From contig NC_086374.1 in the NCBI RefSeq assembly GCF_036588685.1, positions 22,126,886-22,190,885 on the forward strand: 64,000 bases of DNA, in the 5' to 3' direction. The position numbers and the translations under genes were made by a program. The notes beneath the pieces were generated by a model. It saw nothing but the letters and a program-made list of their open reading frames with translations, was not told the origin of the DNA and did no database searches. Origin of the DNA: Mytilus trossulus (taxonomy: Eukaryota > Mollusca > Bivalvia > Mytilida > Mytilidae). Shown here piece by piece: positions 13,359 to 25,125 of the stretch. Each line of letters begins with the position of its first letter. The first letter of the stretch is position 1.

Positions 13359-16300
13359 TCTATTGACGAACTTTCCCGGTGAATGACATGCGGAAGTGGT
13401 CTATACTATTGAATGACGGCTTATCATTCAATGACTTTGTATAACAAAATTATCATTTTACATAATGTTTATTTTGGATACTGCTACTGCTAGTTTAAGT
13501 ATGCGTGGAATGTTTCTCATAAGACGTTTATAGAAACAGTGATTTAATAAATGGCTCCTAATTTATATAATGCCGATATATAATGGTCTGCAGACAAGGA
13601 CAACTCTATTTATGTGTCTACACTGGCGTCTAGACTGTTAATTCACACTAGAAATTAGATAAACAGGGTTTGAAGGAAGACAAGCTGAGGTCATTTTATT
13701 TATAAGGCTGAAATCTACAATTGTCAGTATTTAATTTTAATTGTTTACTGCCTAAAATGCCTAACATAATTTTGGAATATAAAATGTGAAAAGAAGGATA
13801 TAAAGTATTTTTTGTACATTTAAGTGAATATTTAGTTTTTAGCATATAATAGAAGATAATGAAGTCTTTATCAAAAACTAATCGTGTGTCGATCTTTATA
13901 TACTTCATACCTAAAACTAAGAGTCGACAACTGATGATGAGATGAACAACAACATCGGACTTCAAAAAAATGAAAACAACACGTTTAATAATTTCATGCG
14001 TCCGAAGCACTTTTCTGGATTTACCTTCATCGGGAACGTTCAAAGCCAAACATTTGAAATTCGAAGATGTATAAGTACCAAATCCGTTGGAGAGCTATAT
14101 AACAAAATACAGAAAATAAATAGCCAAACTCATCTAAAGTCAACTTTGTTAGAGGGAGTTCAAACCTTACTTTCTTAATAATTTCAAAATTTATTAACGG
14201 ACAATTTTAGAAAAGTTTGTTAAATCATGTCAGTACCGAAGTACGAAGCACTGACTACTGAGCTGATGATATCATCGGGGATTTTTTTACAATCAGCTAA
14301 TTTATGTTGAAAATAGTTTTGTCTGTCAATTTATATCGAGCAATAATCGCCCTTTTACATTTAGCAATTAGGACGTTGTCCTCCGCGCTTATGAACTTCA
14401 AAGATGGAAGTATTCGGATATAGCGACGTTTCACCTGTCAGATTATTATCAACTTTTAAATGTGTGAGACGGCTCACATTTCTTTTCCCGGTCATAATGT
14501 CCTTAACAAATCAAGTGGACTAATGTGGCAAACATAGATATCTGTTCCGTTATGTAAATATTAACAGATTCATGATTCTCGGGAGTCGTCTTGGATAACA
14601 CTACTACCGCCAGTATATTCTATTTGTCTAAATAGCATTATCATAGGATTGATTAATTGCTATATTTAAATGTTGTACCGACCGATAAAGTAGCCTTCAA
14701 TTCTGTAGCTGAATGACGTTAATACTACACAGATTTTTTTTTCAAGATCAAAATTTGATTTTTTCTACATTCAAAACCGTTCGCCCTTTCGGAGTTCATA
14801 AAAAAAATAATAACATCAAGTCTAATATAAAATTAAGGAGGTGTTTTGGTTGTAACTGGGACAACTAAGTACAAATGTCGTGGACCGATGTTAGCAACTG
14901 AAAGCCACAAAACGGACCAACTGAGAGAAAAAAAACCAGACGGCATTTAAGGATGTACACCTCTGAGGAGTCAAAAATTTCTAGAATTAAACTTTCTTTC
15001 TTAACCTGATTTTTGGGATTATAAGACTTTAACAAAATAATTAGTGAAGAAAAAATCATATGGTGGTGCACTTCTTTTTTTGCTACGGCCCTTTAAAAAC
15101 GCCCAATTTTGATGATTTTCCCATTTTTCATCGATTTTTACCTATTTTTTGGCTATAACCGTTAAAAAATCACAGTTCCACAATTAAACTTTTTTTCGTA
15201 CCTTCTATAAAGATGAAGTGGACCAATCTAAATAAATTTTACTTAAAAAAACTATAGGTAGGTGTTAATATAAGAAAGTTTTATTATCATATTTTGACGC
15301 TATTTGGGGTAAAATTTACCATGCTGTCAAAATTTTTAGAACAAAATGCATATTATTTCAACTTTTTTGTTATAAATGATTGAAAAAATACATATCTAAG
15401 AAATTTGAAAAGACCAAAAAGATATTGGATTTACTTGATTCTTGTAAAATCATTTTTTGGATCCCTAACCCATTTTCTCAAAATTTTGCCTAGAAATACT
15501 GACTTGATTGGTCGTAAAATTTGAAAACGGGATTACTCAAAAATCATTCATTGTAAATACATAATTTTTTCACAGAGTTATGTTTCATTATAATATTTAA
15601 AGTCATAAGAAACCTCAAATTAAAAAAAAATATGCATATGTTTTTTATAACTAAATGGATAGTTTTCATTATACAACTTATGTACATATAAGTGACCCGA
15701 GCGTAACCCTCCTCGTAAAAATCCGGTGACCAAAATACGCATGGATCTGTCATTGAAATAAACAAATATCTGATAATACATGTTAAACACGCGCTCAATA
15801 CCCATGCTTTTTGTGATTTGTTTACTATAAGGTAACAATCGGTAAAAACTCGGCTTCAAAACACGGCATTTAATGAGCAGCCATATTTGTTAAATCATAA
15901 CAAACAGAGAAAAAACAAATTGACGATTATATGATATATTTGTGAAAATAATGATAAAATCGTGCAGAGAGGACTAAGTTTATGATGTATACATGCATTG
16001 GTTCAAGAATTGGACAAACAATATTTTTCACCACTCACTCGTTTCATATGACTTTAAAAAAATCAATGATATATTACACCTCTATCCCCTGTTTTGTAAA
16101 TAATTTAAGAACGAGATTTCAACGAGACTGAACGAGACAGAAATGTCAGAAGAATACATCCTTAAACAATAAATTAAATTAAACCAAATATGGGACAGCG
16201 AACAACGATAACCGGTATAGGATTACGGCTTCTGAATTTGGATAGACATATACATAAAGTGATGGGCTTCTAAATTGGGACAGACATATTAAGAATGTGA

Positions 16301-18079
16301 CGGGGTTGTACCCGTGTGTAAGCGCTTACCCTCCTCCTAAGGGCCTTTCCCGAAAACAGTGGTGTAAAAGCATAACATGAAAACAAACTGTAGTAAAACA
16401 TGGGCGGGGTTTGTTTAATCCGATTGACAAAAAGCAAAAAAAAAATTTGAAAGACACAATGGATGACGGAAGCTATTGACTTTCGCAGTTACTGAAAGTT
16501 TGTCCGAATCCAATCAGAACTCACTAATGAATTCATGTTTCTCAGACTCAAGTAAAACTGTTTTTTTTAAATGTTCTTTAATGTTAACGTATAAACACTT
16601 AGTACCTAAGCTTCAGAAAAACACATTAACAATCCGTTTCATCTCAGCTTCCTGAACATGTAGCTGTTCTACCAAAAATCTCTACTTCACAAAGAACCTG
16701 TGGAGTTTCGTTTCATGTCGGCTTATCTTTGTTTCTGTCTTTGACGTGTTCCGTAATAAAAACCAAGAAACGCATTATTTCATTGTGTCATAAAGATTTA
16801 GAGGGAAACAAGTACATTTACCGTTTCTAGAAATCTAATTGCAAATAATTTCGTTGCAACCCATGTGCAGAATTCTTCTTTGATATATAAAAAAACCAAT
16901 CTGGTAAATATGCAAGATTTTGTTACTAGAAATTTGATAAGATGATTCAGGCTGATGATTTTCACTTTCAAAGTTGAACTTTATTGATCGTTAGAAGGTT
17001 TGATTCTCTTAAAGTACCAGCATTTATATATATAAAAAAAAGCTAATTCAATGCATATAGCAACAAAATAATAAAAACTTTCTCAACAATTGTGGTACAT
17101 TAAGTTAGACTGATGAAGTCAATGAATGCTTCGTTACGAATATGATTTATAACATACATAACTAAAATTCATCTTTGGTGATTGCAAAAATTATAAAGAA
17201 ACTGACTTTCCAATTCTACCAGGAAAAGCTAATGTTATATTAATCTGGCTTTTCTTCTTAGGTTAGATTGGTCAAAGATTCTTTTTGTAAGTTTTCATTG
17301 TTTTTTAAAATACGAATATAAGTAAAAGATAGCGTTCTCGGTTTGATTCACATTTATCGTCAAAAGCATCTCTCTGTCTTAATAGCCAAATTTCATGTCC
17401 TTCTCATTTTGCTCCATGTTTAAGTCGGAAGTAAGTTACAAACAAAACACAGAAAACAATTATTTTGAAATCCTGGTATTGGTAAGCAGAAGACAAAGAT
17501 TTGTCTAAAGCTGGGGTCACACATTTTCGATTTTTACTGCGGTCCTTGACATGATCATTCCCGATTAGAAATTATTAAAAGTCTGATCAAGATCCTATGA
17601 ATCGTGATTGGAAATTCAAATTTTACAGTGACTTGACTGTTAGTGTTACTATCCACCAATTGCAACTCATTCAAAATTTTGACCAAATTGCAATTTATTT
17701 TATTAAACCAAATTGTTCAACTGGTCAGAATATTGAACAAACTGTTCAGTCAAAATGTGAAAGTGCATGGTGATAAAATAAAACATACTTACAATCCTTT
17801 TGGACTTTTTTTTTTATTTTTTTTTTTATTTTTATCTTTATTCAATCCTTTAGGACTTTAACTCCACTTTAATGATGTTGTGACAAATTCAGTCTAGTTT
17901 GTATAGGTATATTATAGTCATTACCATGCTCAAGATGAAATTGTTATTTTGAATTGCTATAAAAATGTCCAAACTAAGCTTTCATATAGTTTTTCTTTCT
18001 AAAAGTATTCTATATTCATGAGAAACAGATATCATTTTAACTAAAACATCATATATTCAGGGAAATATGTGTGAAATAA

Positions 18080-18610
18080 CAATATGATATCTATATCACT
18101 AACAGAAAGCTGAATACTAAAATTTATGATAAAAGGGATGATTTTTCATTTCCTATCGTTAATTATCCGTTTTTAGATGGTGACGTTCCCTTGTCACCAT
18201 CTAACGGTGTTTATATATCTCAACTTGTACGATTCGCTCGTGTATGTAACAATGTTTTAGATTTTAATGAGAGAAATTTATGTATTACTGAAAAATTATT
18301 ACACCAGGGTTTTCGATATCACAAACTAGTCAAAACATTTCCTAAATTTTATCATCGGTATAAAGACATCATTCGTAAATATAGCTCATCATGCAGACTT
18401 CTTATACGTTCAGGTATTTCTAATCCATTTTTTTATGGAAATATTCTTTATAAAGCACAAAGGTGTCAGTATTCACCTCAGAAACTTACAAAACCTTTGA
18501 ATAGACTTATTAAGAAGGGATATAATTACGATACTGTTGTCAAGTCATTAAAGATTGCATATTTTGGCGTTAATATTGAGTCACTGATAAGGTCTTTGCG
18601 TCGGAACTAA
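18080..18610 (+). pseudogene. Retroelement reverse transcriptase C-terminal fragment
   Basis: The frame is open from the stop at 18077-18079 to TAA at 18608-18610 (176 residues). It reads NTKIYDKRDDFSFPIVNYPF, then SNGVYISQLVRFARVC, then FRYHKLVKTFPKFYHRY. I recall this region from the downstream part of an RT family common in molluscs and cnidarians (canonical form YDKRDDF...YGVYISQLIR). The palm with the YIDD motif and everything upstream is missing, so this is a 5'-truncated copy. The first in-frame Met (18191) is not a real start. The open frame suggests a fairly young copy. Confidence 0.8.
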
Positions 18611-19252
18611 ACACATTTATTCTAAAAACAGTTGTTGGCATGACACGGGTTATGTTCTTCTCATATATGTTATGATGGTATGATACTAAATCCCTAACGG
18701 GAAGGATTGTGCCTGATGTTCATATGATGAAATCATTATCTTTCAGTCAGTTTAATTGAAGTCTGGAGCTGGCATGTCAGTTAACTGCTAGAAGTCTGTT
18801 GTTATTTATGTATTATTGTCATTTTGTTTATTTTCTTTGGTTACATCTTCTTACATCAGACTCGGACTTCTCTTGAACTGAATTTTAATGTGCGTATTGT
18901 TATGCGTTTATTTTTCTACATTGGTTAGAGGTATAGGGGAGGGTTGAGATCTCACAAACATGTTTAACCCCGCCGCATTTTTGCGCCTGTCCCAAGTCAG
19001 GAGCTTCTGGCCTTTGTTAGTCTTGTATTATTTTAATTTTAGTTTCTTGTGTACAATTTGGAAATTAGTATGGCGTTCATTATCACTGAACTAGTATATA
19101 TTTGTTTAGGGGCCAGCTGAAGGACGCCTCCAGGTGCGGGAATTTCTCGCTACATTGAAGACCTGTTGGTGACCTTCTGCTGTTGTTTTTTTATTTGGTC
19201 GGGTTGTTGTCTCTTTGACACATTCCCCATTTCCATTCTCAATTTTATGCTA
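18611..19252 (+). repeat. 3' tail of the retroelement (family A)
   Basis: This directly follows the RT stop. The part near 18660-18950 is related to 39655-39905, and the part at 18940-19252 is the forward form of 148-472. The tail ends at TTCCATTCTCAATTTTA, where family members commonly end, and the element A palindrome resumes a few bases later. Confidence 0.7.
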
Positions 19253-19257
19253 TTGAT

Positions 19258-19322
19258 AAGTTTCCATGGGGAGATAACCCAAAATATTATTCTTTTGAAT
19301 ATTATCTCCCCCATGGAAACTT
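19258..19322. repeat. Central palindrome of element A
   Basis: AAGTTTCCATGGGGAGATAA pairs with TTATCTCCCCCATGGAAACTT (19302-19322) around an AT-rich loop, with one mismatch region. It is the apex of the long inverted repeat at 17626-19731. Confidence 0.8.
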
Positions 19323-20420
19323 CCTACAAATATATATTGCAATTTTACACATGTTTTACTGAATATGAAATGTTTTAATTCACATAATGTCTGATTCTTA
19401 TGAATATAAAAGACTTTTCGAAAGAAAAATTATATGAAAGCTTAGTTTTATCATTTTTACAGCAATTCAAAATAACAAGTTCACCTTAAGCATGGTAATG
19501 ACTATAATATACCTATACATACTGATAAACTAATTTTGTCACAACATCATTAAAGTGGAGTTAAAGTCTTAAAGGATTGTAAGTATGATTTTTTTTATCA
19601 CCTTGCACTTTCACGACTTGACTGTAATTTTCTACAGCAATTGTTTCAAATTTCTGACCAGTTGAACAATTTGGTCAAAATTTTGAATGAGTTGCAATTG
19701 GTGGATAGCAACACTAACAGTCAAGTTACTGTAATTAAAATTTGTAAAAAAAATAATTTAATCACAACAACTATCAGATATTATTCAGAACGCGTCGGGT
19801 TCTATGCGAATTTATCCCGATAATCCCGTTCTAAATCCGCTTCTAATCCGATTTGTATCTTTCTCAAGGTAAAATTCGACCGAGTCTGTCAAGACTGCGA
19901 CCCGATTCTACCGAATGTAATCCGTCAGAGATCAGATAGTGACAAGACAGTGAACCGACGCTAACGGAAGTTATCCGTTCGAAAACTGTCGGCATACTCG
20001 GATTGATCAGGTACTGTCGGAACGTAATCTTATCACAGTCCGCTCTATCGCATTGCAAACTGCTTTGTTTGGTCTCAGTCGTATTGTATTCTGTAATTGT
20101 CGGGACTCTGAGGTGGGTATCATTGACGAATTTCGAATTAATAACGGGACAAGATCTGGATGCAATCTGGACTCAATCGGCAGAAAAACAGCAATGAAAA
20201 TTTTCTCCAGATCATTACCGTTCCACAGGACACCGTCCAGAATACATAGAACACTGTTAGGAATTCGATCCGATACAGCAGAATCGATCACGACAAAGGC
20301 ACGATTGTTACACGACTGCGTTCAGACAATGATAAGCCATTCCAGATAATTGAGGATATTAATCCGACTTTTTCACTTTTCAAACGGGAGCAATAATCGG
20401 CAATGTGTGAACCCCGCATA

Positions 20421-22269
20421 TTGCCCGCGTCACACTGTCCCGATTTTTACGCCGATGGCAACACGATCATGTAAATTTTCATTATCGGGACTGATCGCAT
20501 CCAGATCGGGCTATTCGTAGTGCCATCTTTAACCATCGTAGAACCATCAGCCACTTTTTCTAGCCTTCGGGGACGACTTCGGGAAGGGTTCTAAATTTTC
20601 TAACATGTTAAAAAATCCCCGAAGGTGCGTCCGATGTTGAGAGTTCGTATTGAGTTCGTATCACCATCCTCACCATCGTAATGTCACCGGAAGTGCATCT
20701 TTGAACATCGTATTGCATTCGTGTTTCCATCGTTTCTATCGGGCAGCTTTTACATTACGATGTGTACACGAATGAATCACGAAGCTACCCGTAGTTCTTA
20801 CGATGGCAACACGACTTCGTGAAGACCTCGTAATCCTTTCGTTATGCCATCGGATAAAGGTACGAAGGCGACAAGATGGAACTACGACGGCAATAAATCC
20901 AGCTAAATGTAAGTTAATTTTCTCGCTAAAATACATTTTAAGTGTCATGCGCGATATGTACTGGTCAGTCTAATACGACAGTTAAGAAAGACGTTTACAA
21001 AACATGGAGCTCAAATCATATGATTCTATGAGAACAAGAAAGGAGACAGCGTTGTTTCTATTAATTCAAATGGAACAAGAAGAGCAGTTATTACAAGCTC
21101 AAGATTTACTTTTACAAGTAAAACATTATTTTTTGTCAATTTTTCATATCAAGTAACTTAATGAAAATCATAAACGCGCCTCGTACACGTATATAGGGAA
21201 ACCAACTTTTTTTCATTATTCTGATTTTTATGTATCGTCTGAAATGTTGTCACACGAATGTTTACTCCATAACAATTTTGTTTCTATATGTCATATTTTG
21301 CCGCCTTTGTTGCTTTCCCCACATCCTTCCTTTTGTCTATATCATTATGATATTCTCCTGGAAAAAGCTCCTTTTGAATAAAAGGGATCAACGAACCCAT
21401 AACTTTACCATTAAGATAGATCAGTAAACATTGGCATAATTATGGGTGATTATTCAGATTAGTGCACACATTTTACAGTTCAAACAAGGCAATGCCGAGC
21501 GTGACATCCCCTCGTATGTAACATATTAGGGACAAATATGGACACTACATTTGTATATGACACATGCAGAAAATGATGAATTGAATATGCATATTTGAAA
21601 CATAAACTGGTTTTTTTTTAGAAGTCAACCAAAACATTCAATAAATAGAAATACCTTTAATATTGTCTTTAGAACCAGCAGGTAAAAAATGAGCAACCAA
21701 TTTCCTATGTATTATGCTATTTCATGAAAAAAAACAAGTCCATCTGCATGACCTTGACCTTTGGCATTGAACCTAAAAAATGTCAGATCATTACAAGGAG
21801 GAACAATATACCAAATGTGGTTAAAATCTTTTGAAGCATATTGGTTTTAGAGTGTCCACAAGGGTGATATTGCCTTGTATTACAACTGCCACTGTGGCCT
21901 GGACCTTTGAACTTTAAAGTCAATAGCGTGATGCCTTCGGCATATAATTCAAATACTGTAAGCTGTCTTTTAGACATCGTATGGCCATCGTGCCATCATC
22001 GTAATCCATTGTGTAGCCTTCGTAATCAATCGTGTAGGCATCGGCTGAGATATGAAGCTTAAATACCCGTCTTCGGTTAACCTTCGTATGTCCATCTTTT
22101 GCTATCGTACATAATTTCGGCACCATCGTATAGACTTCGTTATTCATCGTACTTGCTTCGGTCACTTTTTGGTATTTTAACGAGATCGGGACCAACTTCG
22201 TACGAACTTACAATTTTCGCATTCGGGTGTCTATCGTATATGAAAATCGGGACAGTGTGACACGGGCAA
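20421..22269. mobile_element. Inverted-repeat element B with CGATG/CATCG-rich arms
   Basis: The left end TTGCCCGCGTCACACTGTCC continues into CGATTTT and pairs with the right end (AAAATCGGGACAGTGTGACA then CGGGCAA), about 28 bp with one mismatch. TA flanks both sides (20419-20420 and 22270-22271), and the unit homology resumes at once at 22270. The subterminal 300-450 bp on each side carry many degenerate ACGATG/CATCGT words spaced about 10-16 bp apart. The AT-rich centre (about 21000-21780) has no recognisable transposase. Confidence 0.75.
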
Positions 22270-22750
22270 TAACAAAATTATCCTTTTACATGTTTAATTT
22301 GGATACTGCTACTGCTAGTTTGAGTATGCGTGAAATGTTTCTCAAAAGAAGTTAACAGTAACAGTGATTTAATAAACGGCTCCTAATTTATATAACATGT
22401 ATGATGCAGACATATAATGGTCTGCAGACAAGGACGAATCTATTTATGTGTCTATATTGGCGTCTAGCGTGTTAATTCACACAAGAAATTAGATAAACAG
22501 GGTTTGAAGGAAGACAAGCTGAGGTCATTTTCTTTATAAGGCTGAAATCTACAATTGTCAGTGTTCAATTTCAATTGTTTACTGCCTAACATAATTTTGG
22601 ATAAAATATAAAAATATAAAATGTGAAAAGGAGGATATAAAGTTGTTTAGTTTTTAGCATATAATAGAAGATAATGAAGAATTTATCAAAAACTAATCGT
22701 GTGTCGAACTTTAAATACTACATACCTAAGACTGAGAGTCGACAAATAGT

Positions 22751-23319
22751 GGCACATAGATTCATAGTGTTATCGTTAATTTTTTGTTGTTTGATAAATT
22801 ATAATATTATGGTGCACAATGTATATAAAGTCACCTAAGCATATTTTGTTTGATTAAAGTGCAGTCATCATACAATGCCAAACATTTAATACCACGGTAA
22901 CGAAATAAAAGTTCTTCGAATTTCTTTAAGCAGTACTGAAAGATAGTACCCATTAAGTAGTATTATCGTAATTTCAATAGTTACTTAATAGTTTACATCA
23001 TTAAATTTGACCATTTTTCATCACAACTGAAGATGAAAGTCATATTTATCTAATTATCATCGGGACATTCAAACTCATTAGTCGAAATAAACTGACAACG
23101 CAAGGATAAAAAAGACGAAGAAAACATACAAACAGTAGAACACTAAACACAACATTGCAATCTAAAGACTGAGCAACACAACATTTGGGGTGATCTCAGA
23201 TGGAAGGGTTAGCAGTTCTTGCTCTACATGTGACACCTGTCTTGTTTCTCATGTTAGCCCAAACCCGGTACATATAAGTCAAATTTGGTAGGTCAGGTTC
23301 GTGAAAAGGGAGCAGTACC
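22751..23319. other. Intergenic, no gene; RT-element tail fragment near 23150-23300
   Basis: Most of this stretch shows nothing specific. From about 23150 (ACACAACATTTGGGGTGATC, then GTGACACCTGTCTTG) it is a diverged reverse copy of the tail that follows the RT relics at 26230-26370 and 28640-28790. Confidence 0.5.
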
Positions 23320-23460
23320 AAATTACTGTATTGGGACCGAATCCGATATCATCTGTAAAACGGTTAATTCACACCGGTCAGCCACCTCGTGATGTCGTCG
23401 GTAAAATTTTCAAAGAGGATGATTTCAACTCCACCACTTGGAATTTTTGGATTAATAATT
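23320..23460 (-). pseudogene. Decayed RT fragment, minus strand
   Basis: On the minus strand one reads FQVVELKSS and further pieces such as RFTDDIG in different frames. They match in order the segment MVKLKSSLRKFYGRHHELV...VSQMISDMF found intact at 26372-26644. Several frameshifts and substitutions separate them, so this is an old relic. Confidence 0.6.
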
Positions 23461-24124
23461 TATGATATCCGCGAAACATATTTCAAGAACATTGTATGAA
23501 ATAATTATAAATATTGTCTCATGATCTGAATAATATCAAACTAGGACTGGTAATGTATATCAGAACTTTGTGGTTATATAGAGTATTTATTTTAACAGCC
23601 TAAATCAGAGCTAAAAAGTGAAATATCTGGACAAAAATTATTGAATAATAATTATTCGATGATGAGCTAGAGTTATTTTCCTTTGACAATGTTATAGACC
23701 GACTATTTCCCTCATCACCAATTTAAATGTGATTTATGAATATGTTAATCATTCATTATTATATTGCACTGAATACGTGTACTATCATCTGTTATTGAGT
23801 CCTATTATGTTGATAGTTCTATTTGTTATTTGGAATTTGTCTTAATTTTTCTTCGGAAATATAACTTTAAAGATGCGTTGATTATTTATCATAATGTCGT
23901 TTATCATTAATGCTGTTGCATTCCTTAAGAGATGACACTTGTATTTTCAATCGTGTTTCCTTAATTCCATTTTTGTTATAGCCTCTCGAATCTTTTTTGG
24001 CTTGCAATGATGTTGCTGCACCCTTAAACTCCTACTATTCATCTTTTGTCAATGTGTGAATCATTTGATTTAGCTTAACAAGAATCTGGATTGCATTGTG
24101 TATGGTATCTGAATATGTTTAAAA
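23461..24124. other. Intergenic, nothing recognised
   Basis: AT-rich sequence with no supported ORF, RNA gene or repeat family. Confidence 0.5.
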
Positions 24125-24300
24125 AAGTAAATTAACAAAAATACCAAACTCCGAGGAAAATTTAAACAACATAAACTGCCTAAACAAATGACAAAACCAA
24201 AAGCTCGAATACGTCAAACAAATGAATAAAAACTTTCATATTCCTGAATAGGTACAGACAATCTCTTACATTCAAAATGGTGGATGAAGACTGTTTCATA
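24125..24300 (-). repeat. Dispersed repeat family B, reverse fragment
   Basis: It reads CCAAACTCCGAGGAAAATTT near its left end and CAAAATGGTGGATGAA near its right end. This is the reverse of the block at 25126-25310 and 35975-36165. Further reverse fragments lie at 32140-32330 and 32760-32880. Confidence 0.7.
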
Positions 24301-24639
24301 GCTAGCTAAACGTTGCCCTTTATGACAATTGTAGAAAACAAAATCGATGTGTGATCAAAACAAACAGACATAATAGGTAGACATGACTTAATAGGCGTAA
24401 TGCAGTCAACATTGTATTGTTTTAGATCTCGATCTTTTTCTGAAATTTGTTCTATAAAAACTTTAGATTTTTTTACCTTGTATACCACTATTTCCCATGT
24501 GAAATTGAAAATCGTCTAAAAAATTAATTCAGAATACTTTTCAACAAAAATGGGAGCATAAGTTATGCATTTATGAATTGAGGATACCATTTTGCATATT
24601 TTGTTTAAAGTAAACAAAACGGTAAAACATGCTACACAG

Positions 24640-25095
24640 AGAAACAACTGATTAGTATGCTGGAGTTTCCTTTTGACAACATATTTGTTGAATTTGGATG
24701 TAGACTTTATCAACACATTGTAGGCATGATAATGAAACGTGTGGCTCTCCTTGTCGATCTCTTCTAATGTTCATATCGAGTCGGAGTTCCGGAGCCGAAA
24801 ACAAGATCAAAGAAGCAAGGTCATTTAATTTCACATGCAGATATGATGATGTTCTTTTCATTAACAAGCTATACTCTTTCCTGATTGGGATCCATTATTA
24901 TATCCTCCAGAACTAGAAATTAAAGAAACAACAGACACGGGTTCCTCTGCCTCATTTTAAGACTTATTCCTTGAATTGGACATAAGCGGTGATCTTATTA
25001 CCAGAATCTTTGACAAACGAGGCGATTTTCATTTTGAAGTTTATAACCCCATCTTAGCAGCACTATACCAACTTCACCTGCATATTGGATATACA
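24640..25095 (+). pseudogene. Reverse transcriptase palm-domain relic with damaged YIDD motif
   Basis: Read in shifting plus frames, this gives SFDNIFVEFGCRLYQHIVGM, then LLVDLF, then SFNFTCRYDDVLFINK, then YPPELEIKETTDTGSSASF, then LFLELDISGDLITRIFDKR. I recognise the order of an RT palm, including the catalytic box, which in related elements reads FTCRYIDDVLFIN; here the Ile is missing. At least one stop (after SASF) and several frame changes show it is dead. It overlaps the family of the relics at 18080, 26372 and 28386 but keeps a more upstream portion. The minus-strand ORF at 24652-24867 is its antisense shadow. Confidence 0.75.
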
Positions 25096-25125
25096 TTTGC
25101 CCAACGTATTCTGAATTCCGGGTAA

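Larger units (their letters stand above)
6970..14710 (+). repeat. Long tandem unit, copy 2 (with composite insertion)
   Basis: The 7741-bp copy follows copy 1 directly. Removing the 2105-bp insertion at 11254-13358 leaves about 5.6 kb, close to copy 1 after allowing for its own gains and losses. The truncated CGAT-rich element (TCACACATT at about 9875, to about 10280) lies inside. No convincing gene is present: the 61-117-codon ORFs at 7106, 7883, 8550, 10421, 13696 and 13942 lack domains, and some are broken in the sister copies. Confidence 0.85.
17626..19731. mobile_element. Palindromic TA-flanked element A, interrupted by a retroelement tail
   Basis: The left end CAGTGACTTGACTGTTAGTG pairs with the right end, whose reverse complement starts CAGTAACTTGACTGTTAGTG. 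Both ends are flanked by TA (17624-17625 and 19732-19733). The related site in copy 2 (9970-9990) is empty. The arms, about 17626-18085 and 19328-19731, stay alignable for some 400 bp with scattered differences. They continue into a short palindrome at 19258-19322, so the original element was almost one long inverted repeat. TA duplication plus CAGT ends suggests a Tc1/mariner-mobilised non-autonomous element. No transposase is present. Confidence 0.8.
17513..20415. mobile_element. CGAT-rich inverted-repeat element C, host of element A
   Basis: The left end GGGGTCACACATT pairs with the right end AATGTGTGAACCCC, with one extra base on the right. Left-end sequence recurs at about 4121 and 9873 in the other unit copies, each truncated. 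The body at 19750-20400 is unusually rich in CG and in CGAT-like words against its AT-rich surroundings. Element A lies inside it. The left end resembles that of element B (GTCACAC followed closely by CGATTTTTAC), so B and C look related. No transposase was recognised. Confidence 0.6.
14711..22750 (+). repeat. Long tandem unit, copy 3 (interrupted and partly deleted)
   Basis: Homology to copy 2 is continuous from 14711 to about 17625. It resumes in pieces between 19732 and 20110 (matching 9970-10250) and again from 22270 to about 22750 (matching 13440-13935). The intervals hold elements at 17626-19731 and 20421-22269. The section matching 10290-13430 of copy 2 is absent. Homology ends at GAGTCGACAA, which marks the right edge of the array. 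Confidence 0.8.

Noticed and set aside
20007..20349. Overlapping ORFs of about 95 codons on both strands in element C
   Set aside because: Product of CG-rich low-stop composition; no transposase motifs such as a DDE pattern.
24652..24867. 71-codon minus ORF (ELRLDMNIRRDRQGEPHVS)
   Set aside because: It is antisense to the RT palm relic on the plus strand, which reads as a known protein order.
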